Positions 16,112 to 25,672 of a DNA stretch of 64,000 nucleotides are shown here, piece by piece. Each line of letters begins with the position of its first letter. The first letter of the stretch is position 1. Made by a program: the position numbers and the translations under genes. This DNA comes from Natrinema hispanicum (GTDB taxonomy: Archaea > Halobacteriota > Halobacteria > Halobacteriales > Natrialbaceae), in NCBI RefSeq assembly GCF_004217335.1, contig NZ_SHMP01000005.1, positions 124,001 to 188,000 of the forward strand. The letters are read 5' to 3'. Under the pieces are notes generated by a model. It was not told the DNA's origin, searched no databases, and saw only the letters and a program-made list of their open reading frames with translations.

Positions 16112-17890
16112 ATGAACGGAGGACAGGCCGCCCAAGAACCAGACCGTGCTGGCGCTGACGGCACGCGTCTCAGTCGTCGAGCCGCGCTGGCAACGACGGC
16201 CGGCCTGACGGCCTCGGTAAGCGGCTGTGTCGGCCGACTCCGCGATCTCTTTACGCAGCGCAACATCAGACAGCTCTCGCTGACGATCACCACCCTCCCT
16301 GCCGACAGCGACAGAGAAAGCATCCGGATCGCAAACGAGCTCGAGCAGGCCCTCACGACGGTCGGGATCGACGTCTCGTTCGACGTCCGCTCCGGGACCG
16401 AGTTCAACCGAGCGGTGTTGTACGATCACGAGTTCGACATCTGTATCGGCCGTCATCCGGGCGGGACCGATCCCGACTTCCTCTATGAAGCGTTGCACTC
16501 GCTGTATATCGACGAATCGGGCTGGCAGAACCCCTTTGGCTACGCGAACCTGGCCGTCGATGACCTCCTCGAGAAGCAACGCCACGCCGACGGGACAGAA
16601 CGACGTGATGCCGTCACGAACGCACTCGAGGCGATCGCGACCGAACAGCCGTTCGTTCCCATTTGCGTCCCCGAGGAACACCGCGTCGTCAGCACGGATC
16701 GGGTTACCGGCTGGGCTGACGGTCATCTCGCGACCCGGAGCGGCTATCTCGGGCTCGAGCCCACAGCAGACGTCGAGACCCTGCGTGCTGTCCACACGGA
16801 TAGTCGCCCGACGAAAAACCTCAATCCGCTCGCGGCCGACTATCGCGGTCGGGGAACGATTACCCAGTTACTCTACGATTCGCTGGCGACCGACGACGCG
16901 ACTGGGGAGATCCAGCCGTGGCTCGCAGAGTCGTGGGAGCGGCGCGGGGCGACGCTTGACGTTCACCTTCGGAACGGCTGTACGTTTCACGATGGCGAGC
17001 CGGTGACTGCCGCCGATGTCGAGTTTACGTACCAGTTTCTCGCGGACATGTCCGGCGACGATGACGACCGAGTCGCTCCGACACCCCGCTTTCGCGGCCG
17101 GATCGACGCCGTCGAGGCGATCGACGTTCGGGACCGCGATCGCCTCGAGCTCACGGTCGATGCGGGGCAGGCGGTCGGCGAACGTGCCCTCCTCGTCCCG
17201 ATACTGCCCGCTCACATCTGGCGTGAGCGCTCGGAGAGTCCGATGGGGCTTGGCGGCAGTGTGCTCTCGCAGGGCACCACGACGGCAGTCGTCACGAACA
17301 ACGTTCCGCCAGTTGGCAGCGGCCCCTACCAGTTCGTGGCTCGATCCGAAGGCGACCAACTCACACTCGAGCGGTTCGACGATCACTTTACGCTCCGGTC
17401 CGGCGTCGAGCGGCCAGCCCCGATGGTCGAGACGTTTTCGATCGATATCTCACCGAACTCGGAAACGGCGATTCAGGCGGTCGAAAACGACACTGCCGAT
17501 GTCACGATCGCAGCCGTCGATACGAATCGCGTCGGGAGCGTCGATGAAGCAGGCGGACAGCAGTTGCTCGAGTCGCCGTCATGGACGTGTTACTTCCTTG
17601 GGTTCAACACGCGGAAGGCACCGTTTGGGAACCCTCGGTTCAGGCGGGTTATCGCACGGTTGATCGACAAGGAGTGGCTGGTCGAGAACGTCTTTTATGG
17701 GCACGCGCGACCGGTTGCGACGCCGGTTACCGAGCAATGGGTCCCCGACACCCTCACGTGGGACGGCCAGGACCCCGAAACGCCATTTCTGGGATCAAAC
17801 GGTGAGGTCGACGTCGATGCAGCACGAGCGGCGTTCGAAGATGCCGGCTTCCGGTACGACGATCGGGACCGGCTCCGTGTCAGACAATAA
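16112..17890 (+). CDS. Tat lipoprotein, family-5 substrate-binding protein with permuted lobes (paralog 2)
   Basis: A 592-aa protein with a twin Arg at 22-23 and a lipobox with Cys 39. It has the same order as the first paralog. The canonical C-lobe segment is at about 55-205 (LSLTITTLPADSD, LTTVGIDVSFDV, TDPDFLYEALHS, GWQNPFGYANL, FVPICVPEEHRV). The canonical N-lobe is at 222-592 (DSRPTKNLNPL, TITQLLYDSLA, IQPWLAESW, TFHDGEPVTAADVEFTYQF, GSGPYQF), ending AGFRYDDRDRL. That two diverged paralogs share the order argues against an assembly or frameshift artefact. It has its own promoter region after the PAP2 gene. No transporter membrane subunit is in the window. Confidence 0.8.
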   Translation: MNGGQAAQEPDRAGADGTRLSRRAALATTAGLTASVSGCVGRLRDLFTQRNIRQLSLTITTLPADSDRESIRIANELEQALTTVGIDVSFDVRSGTEFNRAVLYDHEFDICIGRHPGGTDPDFLYEALHSLYIDESGWQNPFGYANLAVDDLLEKQRHADGTERRDAVTNALEAIATEQPFVPICVPEEHRVVSTDRVTGWADGHLATRSGYLGLEPTADVETLRAVHTDSRPTKNLNPLAADYRGRGTITQLLYDSLATDDATGEIQPWLAESWERRGATLDVHLRNGCTFHDGEPVTAADVEFTYQFLADMSGDDDDRVAPTPRFRGRIDAVEAIDVRDRDRLELTVDAGQAVGERALLVPILPAHIWRERSESPMGLGGSVLSQGTTTAVVTNNVPPVGSGPYQFVARSEGDQLTLERFDDHFTLRSGVERPAPMVETFSIDISPNSETAIQAVENDTADVTIAAVDTNRVGSVDEAGGQQLLESPSWTCYFLGFNTRKAPFGNPRFRRVIARLIDKEWLVENVFYGHARPVATPVTEQWVPDTLTWDGQDPETPFLGSNGEVDVDAARAAFEDAGFRYDDRDRLRVRQ

Positions 17891-18044
17891 GACTGCCAGC
17901 CAACGCGGATCGCACCTCGATCACGCTCGAGACAGGAGCACGGAGACTGTTCTGGACGCACGCTCGCGTCGTCTACCACACAGGACAGCCATCGCTCAGC
18001 GGAACGGATGACCGGCAAAAACGGGGTGCGATGAAACGGGTCCG

Positions 18045-18404
18045 TTACTGCTCTTCGAGCGCGTCTGCGATGCGCTTGAGCGCGCGGGTCTGATCGCGCA
18101 TTTCGTCACGCAGCTGTCGGACTTCGCGGACGAGTTCCTCGTTGCTCTCGTCTTGTCCGCCGCGACCACCGGGGCCAGCGCCGGGGCCGCCGCCCATCAT
18201 GCCACCCATCATCTGGGCAAAGGGGTTGCCGCCGCCGCCCATGCCGCCGGGACCGCCACCGCCACCGAACGGGCTTTCAGGGGCTTCGCCTTCGCCCTCG
18301 CCCTCTTCGGCGCGCTTTTCGCGAATTTCTTCGACCCGCTCGCGGAACGATTTCTCCTCGCTGTCGTCGCCTGCGTCGCCGTCGGAATCGGGTTCGTCTG
18401 TCAT
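18045..18404 (-). CDS. Small Gly/Met-rich protein with C-terminal coiled coil
   Basis: A 119-aa protein from MTDEPDSDGD (ATG 18404; in-frame ATGs at 18443 and 18458 are possible). An acidic N-terminus and a KSFRERVEEIREKR helix are followed by a Gly-rich, Met-containing loop (about 45-80) and a coiled coil ending in ALKRIADALEEQ. I do not recognise a named family. It is transcribed convergently with the second substrate-binding gene. Confidence 0.65.
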   Translation of the reverse strand: MTDEPDSDGDAGDDSEEKSFRERVEEIREKRAEEGEGEGEAPESPFGGGGGPGGMGGGGNPFAQMMGGMMGGGPGAGPGGRGGQDESNEELVREVRQLRDEMRDQTRALKRIADALEEQ

Positions 18405-18574
18405 ACCATCGGATTCTCCTGCGTCGGGGAAAAGGATTGCCATGTCTCGGATCGGCACGCTCCCTACAGCAGTGATGCTCCTCGAGTCCAGGGACGAATC
18501 GCTCAGCGGAGCAGAATCGACCTGCGAGCACAGGAGCAGTCACGACAAACGAGCAGCCCGTCTCAGTCGGTAGT

Positions 18575-19333
18575 CTACCCGAACGAGCCGAGCGAGGACT
18601 GGAGGTTCCGATCCGACCGGCCCGCCTCGAGGTCGTAGCCCACGAGATCGCGCATATCCACGGCATAGGTCGTCCCACCGTTGACGAGGACTAACAACCG
18701 CCCTTTAACGCCCATAACGGTTCCCGACGCAAGCGTCTCGCGGACCGGTCGCGTATCGAGGTCGAGCCCGTAGTCGAAGTCGAATCGCTCAAGGACGTCG
18801 AACTCGGTGAGGACGGCCTCCCAGGCATCGTCGTCGATGTCGGCGGCGAGTGCAGCCACTTTGGGACCGGTTCGGACGCGGTCGACGAGCCGTTGGGCGA
18901 TTTCGCCCTCGAGTTCGCGGGCAATTCGGCCGTTCGAGACGGTGTGGACGTGGGCCGCGCGATCGGCCCCCTGTTCGCGCAGTCGGGTCTCGAGACGCCA
19001 CAGCTTGGTAACGCCGACCTTGAACGTGTCGGGGGCGAACGCGGCGATGTAGACCGCGTGCTCTTCGTAACAGTCCATTTCGTCTTTCAGGCAGGTCCCG
19101 GTACAGCGGGCACAGACCCACGTGCTCGTGTGATACTCACAGTAGGGCGCAGACGGCCGGTCACAGGCGACGTGCGTGCCGGTTTCGTCGATCGTCCCGG
19201 CGCAGTGGCGCTCGCCGAGCGTGTACGCGAGGTCGTCGCCAGCAGCGAGCGAGCGGTGATCGATCTCGCCGCTGCCGTCGCTGATCAGCAGCGCCGAGCC
19301 CCGTCCACTCGGTTCGTAGCCCACCAGTTGCAC
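18575..19333 (-). CDS. DUF2797 domain protein
   Basis: A 252-aa protein. The N-terminal third carries many Cys/His pairs (HCAGTID, ACDRPSAPYCEYH, CARCTGTCLKDEMDCYEEH), which look like two zinc-binding units. It is followed by the VYIAAFAPDTFKVGVTK segment, reminiscent of a GIY-YIG-like start, and helical regions with a REQGADRAAHV motif. This is the DUF2797 pattern. The role is not established; nucleic-acid binding is an inference from the zinc ribbons. Confidence 0.75.
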   Translation of the reverse strand: MQLVGYEPSGRGSALLISDGSGEIDHRSLAAGDDLAYTLGERHCAGTIDETGTHVACDRPSAPYCEYHTSTWVCARCTGTCLKDEMDCYEEHAVYIAAFAPDTFKVGVTKLWRLETRLREQGADRAAHVHTVSNGRIARELEGEIAQRLVDRVRTGPKVAALAADIDDDAWEAVLTEFDVLERFDFDYGLDLDTRPVRETLASGTVMGVKGRLLVLVNGGTTYAVDMRDLVGYDLEAGRSDRNLQSSLGSFG

Positions 19334-19465
19334 GCACGCGAGTTGTCACCGGGCGCAAATAGCCGTACCGCTCTCCGGACCCAAGCAGCGCGTGTCGGAC
19401 CGTCGGACCCGGCGACGAGGACCGGCAGCGAAGACCCTATACCGGTACTATCCTAAGCGCCGTCC

Positions 19466-20371
19466 ATGCAAGCGCTGGTCATCGCGGCACACGGATCGCA
19501 TCTGAATCCGGACGCCTCGGATCCGACCTACGCCCACGCGGATACGATCCGCGAAACGGGCGCGTTCGACGAGGTCCGCGAGGCGTTCTGGAAAGAAGAG
19601 CCACACTTCCGCGAGGTAATCCGCATGCTCGAGGCAGACGAGGTGTTCGTCGTCCCCCTCTTTATCAGCGAGGGGTATTTCACCGAAGAGGTCATTCCGC
19701 GAGAACTGCGGCTGGATGACTGGGACCCCGAGAAGTGGGACTCCGACGGGACCAGCGCCTCACAGGCCACGCTCGAGGCCGACGACGTCGGCAAGACCAT
19801 CCATTACTGTGGGCCGGTCGGCACTCACGACGCGATGACGGACGTGATCGTCCAGCGGGCCGAGACCGCCACTGGCGATCCAGACGTCGGCGAGGGCGTC
19901 GGGCTGGCCGTCGTCGGCCACGGGACCGAACGCAACGAAAACTCCGCGAAGGCCATCGAGTACCACAGCGAGCGCATCCGCGAGCGCGAGCGCTTCGACG
20001 AGGTCAAGGCGCTGTTCATGGACGAGGAACCGGAGGTCGACGACGTCACGGACTTCTTCGAGAGCGACGACATCGTCGTCGTCCCACTGTTTATCGCCGA
20101 CGGCTACCACACCCAAGAGGACATCCCCGAAGACATGGGGCTGACCGAGGACTACCGCCTGGGGTGGGACGTGCCCGCCGAGGTCGACGGCCATCGGATC
20201 TGGTACACCGGAGCCGTCGGCACTGAGGACCTCATGGCCGACGTCGTCCTCGAGCGCGCGGCCGACGCCGGGGCCGACATCGGCGACGCTCGCGAGACGG
20301 TCCGCGACATCGCCGGCTCAGTCGCCGACGCCGACCACGAACCGAGCGCGGGAGCGGGCGCGGGTGACTGA
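19466..20371 (+). CDS. cbiX: CbiX-type sirohydrochlorin cobaltochelatase
   Basis: A 301-aa protein with two homologous halves: AAHGSHLNPD at 7-16 with VVPLFISEGYFT near 62, and VGHGTERNEN near 151-160 with VVPLFIADGYHT near 208. The paired His-containing HG motifs and metal-site loops fit the long CbiX form. It inserts cobalt into sirohydrochlorin for cobalamin synthesis. It is followed after 3 bp by the DR2241 gene, a known CbiX partner. Confidence 0.88.
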   Translation: MQALVIAAHGSHLNPDASDPTYAHADTIRETGAFDEVREAFWKEEPHFREVIRMLEADEVFVVPLFISEGYFTEEVIPRELRLDDWDPEKWDSDGTSASQATLEADDVGKTIHYCGPVGTHDAMTDVIVQRAETATGDPDVGEGVGLAVVGHGTERNENSAKAIEYHSERIRERERFDEVKALFMDEEPEVDDVTDFFESDDIVVVPLFIADGYHTQEDIPEDMGLTEDYRLGWDVPAEVDGHRIWYTGAVGTEDLMADVVLERAADAGADIGDARETVRDIAGSVADADHEPSAGAGAGD

Positions 20372-20374
20372 GAC

Positions 20375-21499
20375 ATGACAGCAGTACATGGGAGCCTCGA
20401 GACGCTGCTCGACCGCGCGTCCGCTGGTGTCACGTTCGACGGCCTCCGTATCGACGCGGAAGACGGCAACTACGTCCTCGAGACGCCCGCCGACGAGTGG
20501 CACGGCCTCGACGAGGCCGCCCTTGGGGACACACTCGAGGCCTGCGAGGAGTACGTGACCAACTGGCGCTACTGGCAGGAGACTGTCGGTGGCGAGGGAA
20601 CCGCCCGGCGTGCGTTCCTCCGGTGGTGCGAGCACGCACCCATCCCGGACGCCGACGAACAGACGACCACGACCGATGGCCTCGCGGTACCAGCACGGTA
20701 CGACGCGCTTCGCGACGGCATCGACCGGCAGTGGGGTCAACTGTCGATCACGGCCCGTTTCGTCGACGTCGACGACCCCGACGGCGAGCGCGTCTACGAT
20801 CTCTGGCACGTCGACGACGCCGACAGCGACCTCGCCGACCTCGAGGTCTACGACGACCCGCGTGACGCTCGCGAGATCGCAACCTACGATGAGGACGGCC
20901 GCTACCGGCCGCTGAAGACCGCACCAACGCTCGTTTCGGGCTGGGCGTTTACCGGCCTCTCGGGTGCTGAACTCGTCGAGACGGTCGGTTTTCTCTATCC
21001 CGCGACGATCGCCAACTGGCACCGCGAACTACGTGGCAATCTGGACGTCGACCACTGGACCGAGACCGCCGAGCGCCAGACCGGCATCTACGACGTGATC
21101 GACGAACTTCCGCGCGAGGCCGTCGACTGGATGGCCGAAGCCTGCTGTGTCGACTCGCAGTGTCTGCGTCGTCGAGAATGGGAATACGACGAAGACGACG
21201 ATGTAGACGTCGACGGCGGCGACGGCCCGTTCCCCTGTCGGGAACCCTGTTCGCTCGTCGTCGCCGCGGCCCGCAAGTGGGCCATCCTCGAGTCCGAGGA
21301 GGAACATACCTACGAGCTCGAGCTCACGACCAGCGAACTCAACCAGCTCGAGGAACTGATCGATGCAGTCGCGGAGGGCCGCACTGACGAGATCCGCGAG
21401 GCGGACGTCTACGACGGTGCGAACCGCTATCGGGCGCGATACCTCCGGGCGAAGCGAGTCGGCGAGGACGGACTCGAGGCGACGCAGGTCGACGAGTAG
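20375..21499 (+). CDS. DR2241 family protein, putative Fe-S partner of CbiX
   Basis: A 374-aa acidic protein starting 3 bp after cbiX. The C-terminal half has a four-Cys set in ACCVDSQCLRRREW and FPCREPCSLVVAAARKW, matching the 4Fe-4S-binding region described for DR2241. The N-terminal half is the stabilising region. In several genomes the two functions are fused or adjacent, so it probably helps cobalt chelation or a nearby step. A cluster is inferred from the cysteines. Confidence 0.8.
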   Translation: MTAVHGSLETLLDRASAGVTFDGLRIDAEDGNYVLETPADEWHGLDEAALGDTLEACEEYVTNWRYWQETVGGEGTARRAFLRWCEHAPIPDADEQTTTTDGLAVPARYDALRDGIDRQWGQLSITARFVDVDDPDGERVYDLWHVDDADSDLADLEVYDDPRDAREIATYDEDGRYRPLKTAPTLVSGWAFTGLSGAELVETVGFLYPATIANWHRELRGNLDVDHWTETAERQTGIYDVIDELPREAVDWMAEACCVDSQCLRRREWEYDEDDDVDVDGGDGPFPCREPCSLVVAAARKWAILESEEEHTYELELTTSELNQLEELIDAVAEGRTDEIREADVYDGANRYRARYLRAKRVGEDGLEATQVDE

Positions 21500-21523
21500 C
21501 TCGCTCGCGGAGTCGCCCCACTA

Positions 21524-22114
21524 TTATTGGAGTAACAGAACAAGCGCCACGACGACGCCGGCGACGACGATTCCCAGGCCGGCCGTCGCGATCGGACTCC
21601 CGATCGACGCCGTCGTCAGCGTTGCAATCGCGAGCGCGACCACGCCCAGCGCCAGCACTGCCAGCGTTCCCGTCTCGACCCCGCGGACGGCAGTAATTCG
21701 GCCAACTGCCTGTTCGAACACCGTCGGCTCGGGTTCCGTACGGGTGGGTTCAGCGAGCGATTCGTCGATGTCGACGTCCGGCGGCCCCGGGACGACGGTG
21801 ACGTCGATCGTGACCGATTCGGAGCCATAGCCCGTCAGCACCTCGAGCCGACCGTCGACTGGCTGCTCGATCGCGTCGGCGTCGACGGCGATCGGAACGG
21901 CCGTGACGCTGTCTGGCTCGACGTAGTAGTTCGTGCCGTCGAGCGATGCGATTCGCTCGAGATCACCGTGGAGACGACAATGGACGTGGGCAGGCGACTC
22001 GTGTCCTGCAAGCGAGAGCCGAAACGAGCCGTCGGTCTCGAGCGCGGTGCTGGCCGGCTCGAGTGCGTCTGCGGACCCGCGGTTGACGTGGACGGTGACC
22101 TCGGTTGGTGACAC
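21524..22114 (-). CDS. Conserved haloarchaeal membrane-anchored protein (DUF7524-like)
   Basis: A 196-aa protein from a GTG at 22114. Residues 1-115 are predicted beta-rich (VTVHVNRGSADAL, FRLSLAGHESPAHVHC, VTIDVTVVPGPP). The C-terminal 60 residues form two TM helices. It is probably a small beta domain tethered to the membrane. It follows the Trm112 gene by 12 bp, so the two form an operon. Family naming is from memory. Confidence 0.6.
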   Translation of the reverse strand: MSPTEVTVHVNRGSADALEPASTALETDGSFRLSLAGHESPAHVHCRLHGDLERIASLDGTNYYVEPDSVTAVPIAVDADAIEQPVDGRLEVLTGYGSESVTIDVTVVPGPPDVDIDESLAEPTRTEPEPTVFEQAVGRITAVRGVETGTLAVLALGVVALAIATLTTASIGSPIATAGLGIVVAGVVVALVLLLQ

Positions 22115-22126
22115 GGTTTGTGTCCG

Positions 22127-22321
22127 TCAGGCCGGCGTTTCGTCGCGCATGTCCGGCGGCAGCAGGTTCGGGATCCCGTCTTCGATCGGGTAGGCCTCGC
22201 CACACTCCGTACAGACGAGTTCGCCGCCGACGACCTCGTCGCCGTCGTACTCGGCGTTCTCGAGTTCCAGATCGTGTTTATCGAGCGGACAGCAGAGAAT
22301 GTCCAGCAACGACTCCTTCAT
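22127..22321 (-). CDS. Trm112-like methyltransferase activator
   Basis: A 64-aa protein. The zinc-ribbon cysteines are in DILCCPLDKHDLE and VCTECGEAYPIEDGIPNLLP, typical of Trm112/YcaR. In haloarchaea Trm112 binds and activates several RNA and protein methyltransferases. The ATG at 22321 gives the family length; upstream in-frame residues are unrelated. Confidence 0.88.
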   Translation of the reverse strand: MKESLLDILCCPLDKHDLELENAEYDGDEVVGGELVCTECGEAYPIEDGIPNLLPPDMRDETPA

Positions 22322-22429
22322 ACTACGTAGGCTCGTCGCCTCCAGCAAAAGGTTTCGGGAACGTTGCTCCTGGCAGGGTCCCTCCAATCCGAGCGCGTGC
22401 ATCGGAGTTGCATGGCCTCGTCATTCGAG

Positions 22430-24148
22430 TCAGTCATCTACGGCCGCTTCAGATGAATCACTCGTCGGTTCCTGGGCTAATTCGAGCGGTTCGGATGACT
22501 CATCGGTCTCTGGGACCTGCCGTGGCAGAAACGTCGAGACGACGAGCAAGAGCAACACGAACAGGGCAAGAAGGAGCAGCGCCGCCTGCTGGGCGTCGAC
22601 CATCGCGGTCTCGAAGATCCCCTCGAGTAATCGTCGTTCCGTCGGCGTGAGTTGGGCCAGAAACGCTTGCTGCGTGGCTTCGGTTGCCGTCTCCGCGGTG
22701 TCCTCGAGTGCTAGCACCAGTTCAATTCGTTGCTCCACTGACACGGTCTCGCCTCTTGCTTGCAGGACGCCATCGACGACGCTGCCGTAGAACCGGCCGA
22801 GTAGGACCGAACCGACGACTGCCGTTCCCAGCGAGAACCCCATCGAACTGCTCGCGTTCAAGACACCGGATGCCTCGGCGTAGTTCGCGGTGGGGACAGC
22901 AGAGAGCGTCATATTGACGATTTGGCCCATGAGAAGCCCGAGACCGGTTCCGACGAATGCCATCGGGATGGCCATCCCCCGGATCGTCTGTTCGGGGCTC
23001 GTCTGCCCGTACAGGAGAATCAGTCCAAGACCCATGCACGCGATACCGGCCTGGACGAGCGTCTTCGGCGAGAGGGACGCACGCCAGCCGGTCGTAACCG
23101 TCGAAAAGAGGAGTGTCGCGAGGGAGTATGGAAGCATCGCAAGCCCGGCTTCGAAGGCGGTGTGACCGAGTGCCGACTGGAGATAGACCGGGACGACGAA
23201 CATGAAGCCAGCCATGACGACCGAACGGACGCTGTACGTGGCAACACCCGACAGAAAACGGCTGTTCGTCAGGACGCCCAGTGGAACGAGCGGCGACCTT
23301 CCGGCGCGTTCCATGCGGCGTTCGTACTGGACGAACGCGGCGAGCGTGAGCAGTCCGAGCCCGAGAAACCAGATCGCGGGTGATGTCCCGAACGGATTGA
23401 ACTGCACGCCGCTGACGGAAAACGGCCGCCGTGCGAGGAGCCACCCGTACTTCCCACTCAAGAGGAATCCCGTGACGAGCGCCGTTGCGCCGGCGATAGA
23501 GAGGACTGCCCCGCCGAGATCCAGTGAGCGACGCGTGTCCGTCAGCCGGCCCGGGCTCACGTACCGAACGAAAACGAACGTCGCCCCCACGACGACCAGT
23601 TCCAGTGCGAACCCCCACCGCCAACTGGCGTACGTCGTGACTGCCCCGCCGAAAATCGGGCCAACGGCTGCGCCGACCGCGCTCACACCGGCCAACAGTC
23701 CGAGCGCCGTTGCCCGGTTGTCCGCTTCGTAACTGAACATCAACACGGTATACGTCAGGGGAAGTAACACGGCGGCCCCAATCCCCATGATGAGCGACCA
23801 TCCGATAGTGAGCACCACGACGTTCCAGCTGAGCGCTGCCAATAGCGTCCCGCCGGCATAGACGATCAGTGCGGCTGTCATCACACGCCTGACCTCGTAG
23901 ATGGCCGGCAGCGTCCCGCCTGGAAGGATCAGCGCGCCGAGCACCAGCGAGTAAAACGAGATCGCCCCCTGAATGACGGTGACTGTGGTGTCGAACTCCG
24001 CGACGATCGCAGGCACTGCCACGTTCATCAGCGCCGAGTTGATCGACACGACGAACATCGCCAGACTCACGGCGATCAGTGGCCCCCAGTAGTCCACCCT
24101 CTTCTTGGATTTGGGGGTATCCACACTGGGACCGGGCCCGGCTGCCAT
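22430..24148 (-). CDS. DHA2-type MFS drug exporter
   Basis: A 572-aa protein with about 14 TM helices and a long acidic C-terminal tail. The N-terminal MFVVSINSALMNVAVPAI motif is the DHA2 motif D1, and motif C-like GPIFGGAV appears in TM5. It probably exports hydrophobic or cationic drugs with proton antiport. A region at about 455-515 (VDGVLQARGETVSVEQRIELVL) forms the extracytoplasmic loop before the last helix. It stands alone with its own promoter. Confidence 0.85.
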   Translation of the reverse strand: MAAGPGPSVDTPKSKKRVDYWGPLIAVSLAMFVVSINSALMNVAVPAIVAEFDTTVTVIQGAISFYSLVLGALILPGGTLPAIYEVRRVMTAALIVYAGGTLLAALSWNVVVLTIGWSLIMGIGAAVLLPLTYTVLMFSYEADNRATALGLLAGVSAVGAAVGPIFGGAVTTYASWRWGFALELVVVGATFVFVRYVSPGRLTDTRRSLDLGGAVLSIAGATALVTGFLLSGKYGWLLARRPFSVSGVQFNPFGTSPAIWFLGLGLLTLAAFVQYERRMERAGRSPLVPLGVLTNSRFLSGVATYSVRSVVMAGFMFVVPVYLQSALGHTAFEAGLAMLPYSLATLLFSTVTTGWRASLSPKTLVQAGIACMGLGLILLYGQTSPEQTIRGMAIPMAFVGTGLGLLMGQIVNMTLSAVPTANYAEASGVLNASSSMGFSLGTAVVGSVLLGRFYGSVVDGVLQARGETVSVEQRIELVLALEDTAETATEATQQAFLAQLTPTERRLLEGIFETAMVDAQQAALLLLALFVLLLLVVSTFLPRQVPETDESSEPLELAQEPTSDSSEAAVDD

Positions 24149-24307
24149 AGGGTCTCAACACGTCCGAGCGAAAAATAATCGGTGTGTCCCGGCGACAGCG
24201 ATTCAGCCGAGGCTGACAAGAGGGGGACTCGTCTACACGCCAGCGTTCGACCACAGCGTCCGTGCAAACGGCAAAAACAGCGGTCGTCGGGAATCGCGAC
24301 GACAGCG

Positions 24308-25672
24308 TTATTCGTACGGGTTCTCGACGACGACGGTCTCCTCGCGGCCGGGACCGACGCCAACCGCGTAGATCGGCGTGTCGAGTTCGTCGCTGATGTA
24401 CTCGAGGTAGGTCCGTGCGTTCTCGGGGATCGCCTCGTAGCCCTCGGCGGCGACGTCGGCCCAGTCGACTTCCGGCCAGCCGTCGAAGGACTTGAACGTC
24501 GCTTCACAGCGGCCCCAGGCTTCGGTCGTTGGGGGCATCGTGAAGATTTCCTCGCCGTCGAACTCGTAGCTGTGGCCGACTTTCACCTCGTCGAGACCGG
24601 CCAGCACGTCGATGTGGTTGATCGCGAGTCCCGTAAACCCGTTCGCACGGGTTGCGTGGCGCAGCATGGGCATGTCGAGCCACCCGACACGACGTGGACG
24701 GCCGGTGACAGTCCCGTACTCGCCACCCTCGTCGCGGATCCGGGTCGCGAGTTCCTCTTCGTCTTCACCAGCACCCTCGCTTGCGTCGTAGTCGGGGGTC
24801 TGATCCTCGACGCCGCCGAGTTCGGTCGGGAGCGGACCCGTGCCGACCCGCGAGAGATAGGCTTTGACGATCCCGATGACGTCTCCCTGTCCAACGACTG
24901 TCGGGCCGAGGCCGGTGCCAACGCTTGCGCCACCAGAACTCGGGTTCGAGGAGGTGACGTAGGGGTAGACGCCGTGGTCGATGTCGAGTGACGTTCCCTG
25001 TGCGCCCTCGAGCATGACGTTGTCGCCGGCTTCGATCCGTTCCTGCAGGAAGTCCCCACAGTCGACAGTCATGTCCTCCTCGGCGAGGCGTTCGCCGTAC
25101 TCGCGATAGGTCTCGTAGAGATGGTCGATGTCGAACTCCTCACCGGTCTCCTTTTCGAAGACCTCCTCGGCGAGGGCCTTCTTCTGGGGAACGACGTACT
25201 CGAGGCGTTCGCGCAGCGCGTCGGGATCGAGCAAGTCGCCGATCCGGACGCCGCGGCGGCCGGCCTTGTCTTCGTAGGTTGGGCCGATGCCGCGTTTGGT
25301 CGTGCCGGCGGCGAGATCGTCTTTTTCTTCCTCTTCGATGCCGTCGAGTGCGCGATGATAGGGGAGGATGACATGTGCGCGCTCGGCAACACGGACGTCC
25401 GGCTCGAGGCCGCGGTCGCGAAGCGTGTCGATCTCGTCGAACAGCGTCTCGGGATTGACGACACAACCGTTGCCGAGGACGCCGACCTTTCCTCGGACGG
25501 CTCCCGATGGCACGAGCGACAGTTTGTACTTCTCTCCGTCGTGAACGACGGTATGGCCAGCGTTGTCGCCGCCCTGATACCGGGCAACGACATCGGCGGC
25601 GTCGCCGTACAGGTCGACGACCCCACCCTTGCCTTCGTCGCCGAGTTGCGACCCGACGATAGTGACGGTCAT
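24308..25672 (-). CDS. purA: Adenylosuccinate synthase
   Basis: A 454-aa protein beginning MTVTIVGSQLGDEGKG, the GTP-binding P-loop. It continues with GGDNAGHTV (near 40), TTKRGIGPTYEDKAGR (near 117) and LEGAQGTSLDIDHG (near 214), the ordered PurA motifs. It makes adenylosuccinate from IMP and Asp using GTP. The longer in-frame extension to 25792 lies in promoter-like DNA and is rejected. Confidence 0.95.
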   Translation of the reverse strand: MTVTIVGSQLGDEGKGGVVDLYGDAADVVARYQGGDNAGHTVVHDGEKYKLSLVPSGAVRGKVGVLGNGCVVNPETLFDEIDTLRDRGLEPDVRVAERAHVILPYHRALDGIEEEEKDDLAAGTTKRGIGPTYEDKAGRRGVRIGDLLDPDALRERLEYVVPQKKALAEEVFEKETGEEFDIDHLYETYREYGERLAEEDMTVDCGDFLQERIEAGDNVMLEGAQGTSLDIDHGVYPYVTSSNPSSGGASVGTGLGPTVVGQGDVIGIVKAYLSRVGTGPLPTELGGVEDQTPDYDASEGAGEDEEELATRIRDEGGEYGTVTGRPRRVGWLDMPMLRHATRANGFTGLAINHIDVLAGLDEVKVGHSYEFDGEEIFTMPPTTEAWGRCEATFKSFDGWPEVDWADVAAEGYEAIPENARTYLEYISDELDTPIYAVGVGPGREETVVVENPYE

